Shown one piece after another: positions 14,755 through 20,581 of a DNA stretch of 20,581 nt (the stretch's first letter is position 1; the number at the start of each line of letters is the position of its first letter). Source of the stretch: CAZEQK01 sp964514395 (GTDB taxonomy: Bacteria > Bacillota > Bacilli > Tepidibacillales > Tepidibacillaceae). Below the pieces are notes generated by a model. It saw nothing but the letters and a program-made list of their open reading frames with translations. It searched no databases and was not told the origin of the DNA. The position numbers and the translations under genes were made by a program. Location of the stretch: assembly GCA_964514395.1 (NCBI GenBank), contig CAZEQK010000049.1, forward strand, positions 1 to 20,581, given 5' to 3'.

Positions 14755-15780
14755 ATGATAAAGCTATTTTCACCTAGCAAAATAAAGAATGTAACCATTC
14801 CTAATCGGATTGTGATGTCACCAATGTGTCAGTATTCAGCGACAACAAACGGGGAAGTAACAGATTGGCATCGTGTTCACTATGGTGCAAGGGCGATTGC
14901 TAAGGTAGGACTAATTATACTAGAAGCTTCAGGTGTAGAAGCAAGAGGTAGAATCAGTGATTACGATCTCGGCATTTGGGGGGATCATCAAATTAGTGGT
15001 CTAAAGGAAATTGTAAATTTTGCCCATCTTCAAGGAAGTGCAATCGGGATTCAGCTTGCTCATGCAGGAAGGAAGGCAACGATATCGGATAAGGATGCTG
15101 TAATTGCACCAAGTCCTATTCCTTTTGATGAAGGCTTTGTGACGCCAAAGGAAATGTCTAAAGAGATTATAGTTGAGGTTGTCCAAGCATTTGCACAGGG
15201 CGCAAAGAGAGCAAATGAAGCAGGCTTTGATATCATTGAATTACATGGAGCACATGGATATTTGATACATGAATTTTTATCACCACTTTCAAATAAACGA
15301 ACGGATGAATACGGTGGTTCAAGGGAAAATCGCTTAAGATTTTTAAAGGAAGTTATTGAAGCGGTCAAGCAAGAATGGCCAGCAGCTAAGCCGATTTTTC
15401 TAAGGGTATCCGCAACAGATTATCATGAGGATGGAATTGATATTCATGAGATGGTAGCCATGATGAAATATGCCAAGGATTGGGGCATCGATGTCATTGA
15501 TGTTAGCTCGGGTGCTTTACTTCCAGTCAAAATAAATGTTGGACCAGGCTATCAAATTAGGTTTTCTGAGCAAATAAAGCATGAGGTTGGTATACCAACG
15601 ATGACGGTAGGATTAATTACTGAAGCGGAGCAAGCAGAAGAAATATTATTTAATGATCGGGCAGATTATATTGCTTTAGGAAGAGAGCTATTGAGAAATC
15701 CTCAGTGGCCATTGTATGCTGCTGCGAAGTTAAAAGAAGACGTCGAATGGCCAGAGCAATATAACAGAGCAAAAATATAA
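14755..15780 (+). CDS. namA: NADPH dehydrogenase NamA / YqjM, old yellow enzyme
   Basis: This FMN enzyme reduces activated C=C bonds of alpha,beta-unsaturated carbonyls and some nitro compounds with NADPH. The 341-residue TIM barrel shows the YqjM-class signature: MSPMCQYS with redox-tuning Cys25 and Tyr27, IQLAHAGRKA with the FMN-contacting Lys, the active-site His pair in ELHGAHGYLIHEFLSPLSN, RTDEYGGS, the RVSATDY segment, and the C-terminal FMN phosphate loop with IALGRELLRNPQWP. ATG 14755 is chosen because GAGGAGG at 14741-14747 is seven bases upstream; the TTG at 14752 would be too close. It is followed after 66 bases without a terminator by an EcsC-family gene, so readthrough is possible. 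Confidence 0.95.
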   Translation: MIKLFSPSKIKNVTIPNRIVMSPMCQYSATTNGEVTDWHRVHYGARAIAKVGLIILEASGVEARGRISDYDLGIWGDHQISGLKEIVNFAHLQGSAIGIQLAHAGRKATISDKDAVIAPSPIPFDEGFVTPKEMSKEIIVEVVQAFAQGAKRANEAGFDIIELHGAHGYLIHEFLSPLSNKRTDEYGGSRENRLRFLKEVIEAVKQEWPAAKPIFLRVSATDYHEDGIDIHEMVAMMKYAKDWGIDVIDVSSGALLPVKINVGPGYQIRFSEQIKHEVGIPTMTVGLITEAEQAEEILFNDRADYIALGRELLRNPQWPLYAAAKLKEDVEWPEQYNRAKI

Positions 15781-15846
15781 AGAAGACTTTGTTCAGAGGG
15801 AGTGTTGAAACCGAAGATAAAGTGAAATAAGTGAAGGTAGGGAACC

Positions 15847-16605
15847 ATGGAATATAAGGATCAGGTTTTGTTGGAAATGGAGCTTTGGCACCGTGAGATG
15901 ATAAAAAAAACTTCTTTTTTTGGGAAACTTTCAAAGGGGATTCAAGAGAAAATTAATAAAAGGATTCCACAGAAGATTCACGAGATGATAACAGCTAGCA
16001 TTAAGAATATGGTAAAAGCCGTTCTTTTTGGTAGTGAATATACTACAAAGAGAGTGGTAGAAACAGATAAATATTCCTTTGAGGAAAAGGAAAAGCTGGC
16101 AAAGCAAAAATTAAATAGCTATAAGAAAACAGCAGTAGTAGAAGGAGCAGGTACTGGAGCTGGTGGATTTTTACTTGGTCTCGTCGATTTTCCGTTGTTA
16201 CTAAGCATAAAGATGAAGTTTTTATTTGATCTAGCTAATATCTATGGATTTGATGTGAATGACTATCATGAGAGGCTATATATTTTATATCTATTTCAAT
16301 TAGCCTTTTCTAGTGACAAAAGACGAAGGAAAGTTTATCATGATGTCTATCATTGGGAAGAGGAATTAGTTAATCTACCAAAGGATTTGAATGAGTTGAA
16401 TTGGCGATTATTTCAACAGGAGTATCGTGATTATATGGATATTGCCAAGATGCTTCAAATGATTCCAGGGTTAGGTGCTGCTTTTGGCGCTTATGCCAAT
16501 TATCAATTGCTTGATAAATTGGGCAAAACTGCGATGAATGGTTATCGTTTACGCTTATTTAAGAATGAGATAGGTTACATGATGAAAAGTGAAAAATCGA
16601 GGTAA
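15847..16605 (+). CDS. EcsC-family protein
   Basis: The 252-residue protein matches the EcsC family pattern: an N-terminal amphipathic Lys-rich stretch (KLSKGIQEKINKRIPQKIHE), a Gly-rich hydrophobic segment (VEGAGTGAGGFLLGLVDFPL, about 98-117), the LLSIKMKFLFDLANIYGFD motif, and a second Gly/Ala segment (IPGLGAAFGAYANYQLLDK) near the end. The molecular role of EcsC is not established. In B. subtilis the namesake lies with the EcsAB transporter, but here no ecsA or ecsB is nearby, so this is a stand-alone family member. The start has GGTAGGG ten bases upstream. It lies after namA and before a strong terminator. Confidence 0.85.
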   Translation: MEYKDQVLLEMELWHREMIKKTSFFGKLSKGIQEKINKRIPQKIHEMITASIKNMVKAVLFGSEYTTKRVVETDKYSFEEKEKLAKQKLNSYKKTAVVEGAGTGAGGFLLGLVDFPLLLSIKMKFLFDLANIYGFDVNDYHERLYILYLFQLAFSSDKRRRKVYHDVYHWEEELVNLPKDLNELNWRLFQQEYRDYMDIAKMLQMIPGLGAAFGAYANYQLLDKLGKTAMNGYRLRLFKNEIGYMMKSEKSR

Positions 16606-16611
16606 TCTGTT

Positions 16612-16658
16612 AGCTTGTCAAGATGATAATGATAAAGCATCTTGACAAGCTTATTTTT
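16612..16658. terminator. Terminator after the EcsC-family gene
   Basis: AGCTTGTCAAGATG (16612-16625) and CATCTTGACAAGCT (16638-16651) form a perfect 14-bp stem, followed by TATTTTT. On the minus strand it could also serve the small gene at 16665, although the T tract there is poor. Confidence 0.9.
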
Positions 16659-16664
16659 ACCACA

Positions 16665-16904
16665 TTATTGCATTTGCTCTAATTCATCACTTAATTGCTT
16701 TGAACGCTTCGCGTTTCCTTCCGAGAAGTTTTGTAATTTTTTCTTTAATTCCTCATTTTGGTGTATCCGTTCTGCTGTCATAAGATATTTATTCATCATA
16801 TCCTGTTCTTTTGATAAAGAGTCCTGTAAAAATTGTTTTAAGAATTGATTGTCTAAGGCATCCTCCCTATCGTGATCCTTATCATAATCTAATTCATGAT
16901 TCAT
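16665..16904 (-). CDS. Small charged helical protein, unknown function
   Basis: The protein has 79 residues, no signal or membrane segment, and no family that I recognise. The start MNHELDYDKDHDREDAL is acidic and His-rich. The rest is a long, nearly continuous amphipathic helix with many Lys, Glu and Gln (FLKQFLQDSLSKEQDMMNKY, ELKKKLQNFSEGNAKRSKQL), and could form a coiled coil. The start codon has AGGTGA on the minus strand nine bases upstream. It is convergent to the EcsC-family gene and divergent from the permease gene. The coding frame, ribosome binding site and context support a real gene. Confidence 0.7.
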   Translation of the reverse strand: MNHELDYDKDHDREDALDNQFLKQFLQDSLSKEQDMMNKYLMTAERIHQNEELKKKLQNFSEGNAKRSKQLSDELEQMQ

Positions 16905-17022
16905 GTTTAATCTTCACCTCATATTTTTTATGTGGAAAAACTTTAAGAAAAAATAATTGACTATTTTTTAGTATAATCAAAATATGTTTTACCATTCATT
17001 TTAATAACGGATGTGATAAGTA

Positions 17023-18336
17023 GTGGAAAGTAAGCTAGTATACAAATTACATGATAGACCACCAGTCTTTGTTTCCTTGTTATATGCCGTACAGTGGTTT
17101 ATCTTTACCTTTGCAAGCTCGATCGTTATTCCAGTTGTGATTGGTCATGCCTTTGGGTTCTCACCAATAGAAAATGCTGCATTTATTCAGCGTAGCTTTT
17201 TATTAATAGGTGTGGCATCACTATTACAGGTCTTTTTTGGTCATCGCTACCCCATCATAGAGGGGCCTGCTGGGATGTGGTGGGGAATTTTTTTAATCCT
17301 AGTCAATTTAGGACCAGCGTTACATAAAACTCCTGTGGAAATTGCAAGAAGCCTAGAAATGGGATTAATTATTGCAGGAATCATCTTAGTTTTACTTGGG
17401 GTCACTGGTGTCATTAGTAAGATTCAAAGCTTTTTTACACCAATTATCACTGGCTCCTATATGATTCTATTAGCTATTTCAATGAGTGGTTCATTTATTA
17501 AAGGAATACTTGGTGTAGGCTACCATGGTAATTCAATAAAGATAGTCCCTACGCTCATTTCAATTATTCTGATCAGTTTTCTTATTTTATTATCCAATTT
17601 AAATAAGCCCATCTTGCGTAGTTTTTCCATTCTAATAGGAATTGTGATTGGTTGGGCTATCTATTCTCTATTAGGACTAGCAGATACGCCACAGATGGCT
17701 GGTGTCTCAGTTTTTGCTTTACCAAGATTATTTGCATTTGGTCCGCCAGTATTTGATACAGGGGTTATTATTACTTCAATTATCACTGGTTTTGTCCTCA
17801 TTTCTAATATCATCACAAGTGTCTCCGTCATGATTACCGCAGCGGAGGGTACACCACATAAAAAAACCTTCAGTAATGGTGGTATCATTACAGGTGTAAC
17901 CCATATTCTTTCTGGTATTGGTGCAACGGTAGGGATGATACCATTATCTATTGCTGCAAGTATGGTTGAGATTACAGGCATAGCAGCCATTTTTCCCTTT
18001 GTTATAGCCATGATGATGATTATCCTTTTAGGGCTGATGCCATTGATTGGGATGTTTTTCGCGGCTCTACCTGCACCGGTAGGCTATGCTGTGCTATTTA
18101 CAACCTTTACTCAGCTATTATCCTTTGGATTTAGAGAATATAACAAAATAACCTTAAACACCCGTAATTTGACTGTAATCAGTCTGTCATTAATGCTTGG
18201 AACAGGAGTTATGTTTATTCCAAAGGAAGTACTAGCTACCGTTAATCCTATCCTTAGTTATTTACTTGGAAATGGCTTACTCATTGGGGTAATCTTTAGT
18301 ATGGTTCTAGAGCATATTATCTATAAAAAGAGATAA
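17023..18336 (+). CDS. NCS2-family nucleobase (uracil/xanthine) permease
   Basis: This 437-residue integral membrane protein takes up a purine or pyrimidine base by proton symport. About 14 hydrophobic segments are visible. The family start LLYAVQWFIFTFASSIVIPV corresponds to the TM1 Gln motif (with Trp where many members have His), GHRYPIIEGPAGMWWG corresponds to the TM3 strand region, the substrate Glu segment appears near MITAAEGTPHK, and SNGGIITGVTHILSGIGATV is the usual loop and TM10 region. This divergent motif set recalls the YwdJ-type permeases of Bacillus, so the substrate cannot be read off. The start GTG at 17023 has only a weak GGATGTGAT site, and no better start exists. Single-gene unit with its own terminator; I see no purine riboswitch in the 118-base leader. 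Confidence 0.88.
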   Translation: MESKLVYKLHDRPPVFVSLLYAVQWFIFTFASSIVIPVVIGHAFGFSPIENAAFIQRSFLLIGVASLLQVFFGHRYPIIEGPAGMWWGIFLILVNLGPALHKTPVEIARSLEMGLIIAGIILVLLGVTGVISKIQSFFTPIITGSYMILLAISMSGSFIKGILGVGYHGNSIKIVPTLISIILISFLILLSNLNKPILRSFSILIGIVIGWAIYSLLGLADTPQMAGVSVFALPRLFAFGPPVFDTGVIITSIITGFVLISNIITSVSVMITAAEGTPHKKTFSNGGIITGVTHILSGIGATVGMIPLSIAASMVEITGIAAIFPFVIAMMMIILLGLMPLIGMFFAALPAPVGYAVLFTTFTQLLSFGFREYNKITLNTRNLTVISLSLMLGTGVMFIPKEVLATVNPILSYLLGNGLLIGVIFSMVLEHIIYKKR

Positions 18337-18348
18337 AGTGAAATCTTT

Positions 18349-18376
18349 AGAGCCTAGGAAATTATTCTAGGCTCTT
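18349..18376 (+). terminator. Terminator after the NCS2 permease gene
   Basis: AGAGCCTAG (18349-18357) and CTAGGCTCT (18367-18375) pair perfectly around nine bases. The T tail is poor (TTGCAT), so efficiency is uncertain. Confidence 0.65.
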
Positions 18377-18428
18377 GCATATATATTGGCATTTTAACCC
18401 ATAATAAAAAAAAAAGATGGGTGACTGT

Positions 18429-18980
18429 ATGCATAAACACGTGACCAATGGAATGAAAAAGGTTCATGAGTTACTAATGGAGGCAACAAAATTAGAGATA
18501 AAAACCTATTTTGAGCATATCATTTTTACATGGCGTTGGTGGATTCTGCTCATCGGACCAATATTACTTTGGATTCTATGGTTTAAATATCGGAAAAAAG
18601 AGAGTACTGATCGTTTACTATATGCAGGCTTCATTGTTGTTATCATCACATTATTATTTGATAGCTCTGGCCATCAATTAGGAGCATGGCAATATTTTTA
18701 TGGTATCATTCCCTTTATTCCAATGTATATGCCATGGGATTTGGGTTTCTTACCAGTCTATACGATGTTTTTTATCCAGATAAAACCACATGTTAAGCCT
18801 TATAAAAAAGCGATTATTTATTCGGGGCTCCTCTCTTTTGTACTAGAGCCTATTTTTATGAAGCTGGAATTCTTTCATTATCCAAAGTGGGATTATATCT
18901 ATTCCTTTTTCGTTTACATAGGGTTGTACCTCATTGCTAATTATGTTTCAGAAAGGATGCATTTTGAAAGGATTAAATAA
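18429..18980 (+). CDS. CBO0543-type integral membrane protein
   Basis: The protein of about 183 residues has an N-terminal cytoplasmic helix and five or so membrane segments (WWILLIGPILLWILWF, LLYAGFIVVIITLLF, FIPMYMPWDLGFLPVYTMFF, AIIYSGLLSFVLEP, YIYSFFVYIGLYLIANYV). The Trp-Arg-Trp-Trp entry, the PWDLGFLPV motif and the FHYPKWDYIYSF segment are what I remember of the CBO0543 family of Firmicute membrane proteins, whose function is unknown. I prefer ATG 18429 because GGGTGA stands five bases upstream; ATG 18417 has only a run of A before it. It is followed by its own terminator. Confidence 0.78.
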   Translation: MHKHVTNGMKKVHELLMEATKLEIKTYFEHIIFTWRWWILLIGPILLWILWFKYRKKESTDRLLYAGFIVVIITLLFDSSGHQLGAWQYFYGIIPFIPMYMPWDLGFLPVYTMFFIQIKPHVKPYKKAIIYSGLLSFVLEPIFMKLEFFHYPKWDYIYSFFVYIGLYLIANYVSERMHFERIK

Positions 18981-18992
18981 AACAGAAACCAA

Positions 18993-19027
18993 AAACAGAG
19001 ATTTTTGATTTTTCTCTGTTTTTTTTC
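18993..19027 (+). terminator. Terminator after the CBO0543-type gene
   Basis: AAACAGAGA (18993-19001) and TCTCTGTTT (19013-19021) pair perfectly and run into eight T in total. Confidence 0.88.
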
Positions 19028-19100
19028 ATATAAATGAATAGATATCTTTTAAAATACTTAGGAAGGGATTAAAATGGAACTCATAAGGGGGAGGTTTCAT

Positions 19101-19676
19101 ATGATTAAAGATTTAGTAAGTAAAAACAGAACATATCGTAGATTTTATCAAGAGGAAAAGCTCAGCATGGAGACTTTAAAGGAGCTTGTCGATTATGCAA
19201 GATTAGCACCAACTGGCATGAATCAACAAGCATTAAAGTATATCCTTGTAAACACCGAGGAAAAGAATGAAAAAATCTTTTCACACCTTAAATGGGCTGG
19301 TTATTTAAGTGATTGGGATGGTCCAAAGGATGGGGAAAAGCCAAGTGCCTATGTTATCATGCTTCAGGATAAGACAATTGGCAAAAATATTTTTTGGGAT
19401 CACGGCTTAGCATCTGCATATATTCTACTTGGGGCAGTAGAAAAAGGCTATGGGGGATGTACAATCGCATCAGTTAATAAGGTAGAAGTGAAAGAGGAAT
19501 TTAAAATTTCTGACGATTATGAAATTTTGATGGTTTTAGCCTTAGGAAAGCCTAAGGAGGAAGTCGTTTTATACGAAATGGAACCAGGGGATGACATCCG
19601 CTACTGGCGGGATGAAAAGATGATACACCATGTACCAAAACGAAAGTTGAAGGATATTATTTTAGATATAGAATAA
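19101..19676 (+). CDS. Nitroreductase-family flavoprotein
   Basis: The 191-residue protein belongs to the FMN-dependent nitroreductase fold, whose members reduce nitro compounds, quinones or flavins with NAD(P)H. It shows the N-terminal KNRTYRRF motif (FMN phosphate contact, family position RRS/TxRxF), LAPTGMNQQALKYILV (the usual P-S/T-xxN-xQP site with Ala for Pro), the central DHGLASAYILLGAVEKGYGG helix, and a C-terminal LALGKPKEEV strand, the usual lG-P FMN-binding end. Physiological substrate unknown. ATG 19101 is chosen because GGGGGAGG at 19087-19093 is well placed; an in-frame ATG at 19074 with AGGAAGGG before it would add nine residues. Single gene between two terminators. Confidence 0.9.
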   Translation: MIKDLVSKNRTYRRFYQEEKLSMETLKELVDYARLAPTGMNQQALKYILVNTEEKNEKIFSHLKWAGYLSDWDGPKDGEKPSAYVIMLQDKTIGKNIFWDHGLASAYILLGAVEKGYGGCTIASVNKVEVKEEFKISDDYEILMVLALGKPKEEVVLYEMEPGDDIRYWRDEKMIHHVPKRKLKDIILDIE

Positions 19677-19683
19677 ATAAGTT

Positions 19684-19713
19684 TAAAAAAGGCGACCTAG
19701 TGTCGCTTTTTTT
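19684..19713 (+). terminator. Terminator after the nitroreductase gene
   Basis: GCGAC (19692-19696) and GTCGC (19702-19706) pair around CTAGT. The flanking A and T tracts extend the stem, with a single bulged G, and supply the T tail. Confidence 0.85.
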
Positions 19714-19720
19714 ACAGATA

Positions 19721-19741
19721 GACAAGGGGGGGCGGGTCCCT
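19721..19741 (+). repeat. G-rich REP-like motif, copy 1
   Basis: GACAAGGGGGGGCGGGTCCCT resembles the reverse complement of a motif at 20142-20162. ACAGAT before it and ATCTGT after it form a short inverted repeat (19714-19748). Such GGGGACRGTTCC-type intergenic elements are, from memory, multicopy in many Bacillaceae genomes. Confidence 0.4.
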
Positions 19742-19764
19742 CATCTGTTGAAAGCGAAGGTTTG

Positions 19765-20016
19765 TTAACCAAGGGTTTTTACATATTCTACTGGTTGATT
19801 ATTAAATGTGTGATACCTCATTTGTTTAACGATTTCCTGTTCATTTAAATCTTTATCTTTGCCCTCGATATACTGACTATATGATACATCAACAGTAAGA
19901 ATTTTCCACTTTCCGTCCTCTTGCTTCAATCGATAGCGCGTAATAGTATTAACAAGGGAAATTATTTCATTTGTATCGTCAATTAATACAGAAGTTGGCT
20001 TTGATCTGTTTATGGA
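19765..20016 (-). pseudogene. C-terminal gene fragment without start, unknown function
   Basis: A minus-strand frame of 83 codons runs from an upstream TAG at 20017 to TAA at 19765 with no usable start. It reads SKPTSVLIDDTNEIISLVNT, ITRYRLKQEDGKWKILTVDV, SYSQYIEGKDKDLNEQEIV and ends PVEYVKTLG. The RYRLKQEDGKWKI strand pattern is typical of NTF2-like or lipoprotein-attached beta-cone domains, but I cannot name a family. The coding look, together with loss of the 5' part, indicates a decayed gene remnant bracketed by two REP-like motifs. Confidence 0.6.
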
Positions 20017-20097
20017 CTAAGATTATTGATGAAATAAAATTGGGCAGTGATATATTTTAATAAATTAGAAAAATACTAAAATTACAATTTGTGTTAT

Positions 20098-20137
20098 AAA
20101 CCTTGATTCGAGTGCTAGTCGCTCTTTCGAGGTTTTT
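20098..20137 (+). terminator. Hairpin with T tail, terminator candidate
   Basis: AAACCT and AGGTTT form the outer stem, with GAGTG/CGCTC as an inner stem carrying one G-U pair, followed by TTTTTCT. No intact plus-strand gene precedes it, so it is probably a leftover of a lost gene. Confidence 0.5.
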
Positions 20138-20141
20138 CTAA

Positions 20142-20162
20142 CAAGGAAACTGTCCCCTCGTC
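20142..20162 (-). repeat. G-rich REP-like motif, copy 2 (inverted)
   Basis: CAAGGAAACTGTCCCCTCGTC; its complement GACGAGGGGACAGTTTCCTTG resembles copy 1 at 19721-19741 in the G tract and the following T-C-C. The RHS-coding frame opens just after it. Confidence 0.4.
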
Positions 20163-20174
20163 AGTAGGTGTTAA

Positions 20175-20581
20175 AGATCTAATATAATCAATGAAACAAA
20201 TGCAGCAGGAGAAGAGATAACAAGAAGTATAAGAGGATATAGCTTACTAGCACAGAATAATATAAAGGATGGAATGAGCTATTATCTACAGAATGCCCAC
20301 GGGGATGTCATTAATCTAGTAGACGCCAATGCTAATATATTAAATAATTATCAATATGATGCTTTTGGTAACCTAACAGCATCAACAAACACAGTAGCTA
20401 ATAGATTCCTTTATGCAGGAGAACAATATGACCAAATCACAGGACAATACAATCTAAGAGCAAGGTACTATGACCCAACCATAGGTAGATTCACTCAAGA
20501 AGATACCTACAGAGGAGATGGCCTAAACCTTTATACTTACGTACAAAACAACCCAGTGAATTATATTGATCCAACTGGACA
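20175..20581 (+). pseudogene. RHS/YD-repeat protein fragment, C-terminal core, runs off the right edge
   Basis: The open frame follows TAA at 20172 and has no plausible start. It encodes the conserved RHS-repeat-associated core: YYLQNAHGDVINLVDANANI, NNYQYDAFGN, RFLYAGEQYDQITGQYNLRA, RYYDPTIGRFTQEDTYRGDG and LNLYTYVQNNPVNYIDPTGQ. In complete Rhs and WapA-like proteins thousands of residues of YD repeats precede this core and form a cage, and the sequence after the DPxG motif is a variable toxin domain, usually followed by an immunity gene. Only the core is present here. It could be an orphan Rhs tip, a decayed gene or an assembly join. The product after the edge cannot be seen. Confidence 0.85.

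Noticed and set aside
16905..17022. Purine riboswitch before the NCS2 permease
   Set aside because: The 118-base spacer is A/T-rich with no paired three-stem pattern or conserved loop motifs.
1..20581. CRISPR array, tRNA or rRNA genes
   Set aside because: No regularly spaced repeats, cloverleaf with CCA-type end or rRNA signature was seen on either strand.

Overview
The window reads as chromosomal DNA of a low-GC, endospore-former-type Bacillaceae. The evidence is A+T-rich codon use, strong AAGGAGG-type ribosome binding sites, GTG and TTG starts, many U-tailed hairpin terminators, a liaF-liaS-liaR cluster, a NamA/YqjM-type ene-reductase, a PpnKB-size NAD kinase, and EcsC-, CBO0543- and YrzI-type proteins. 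I cannot name the species from sequence alone. A run of 100 N (8759-8858) marks an assembly gap.

Region 1 (1-1215): two small exported or membrane-anchored proteins of unknown function, closed by a strong terminator. Region 2 (1216-6245) is accessory and decaying. A group IIC intron relic without reverse transcriptase sits directly behind that terminator. It is followed by a broken narI (nitrate reductase gamma subunit), an intact chemoreceptor gene, a broken nreA-like GAF nitrate-sensor gene, the DNA-binding end of a Crp/Fnr regulator, and the last ~55 codons of an RND/MMPL-type transporter fused to that regulator fragment. I read this as the remains of a lost anaerobic nitrate-respiration locus.

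Region 3 (6246-10600, minus strand): a 36-residue hydrophobic microprotein, then a two-gene RND efflux operon (lipoprotein adaptor and permease, the latter containing the gap) with a palindromic operator candidate under its promoter. Region 4 (10740-13641, plus strand): a YrzI-like small gene and liaF-liaS-liaR, an envelope-stress three-component system without liaIH or liaG in view. Region 5 (13679-19713) is ordinary metabolic and membrane content: NAD kinase (minus), NamA-type flavin ene-reductase, EcsC-family protein, a small charged protein (minus), an NCS2 nucleobase permease, a CBO0543-type membrane protein and a nitroreductase-family protein, most separated by clear terminators.

Region 6 (19714-20581) is again accessory. 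It holds two similar G-rich motifs in inverted orientation, a headless minus-strand gene fragment between them, and the C-terminal RHS core of a YD-repeat protein that has no start in the window and runs off the right edge just where a variable toxin tip would begin.

I did not find a clear new defence or mobile system. The points most worth following are the intron relic, the nitrate-locus graveyard, the uncatalogued small genes, the palindromic regulatory candidates and the Rhs tip at the edge.
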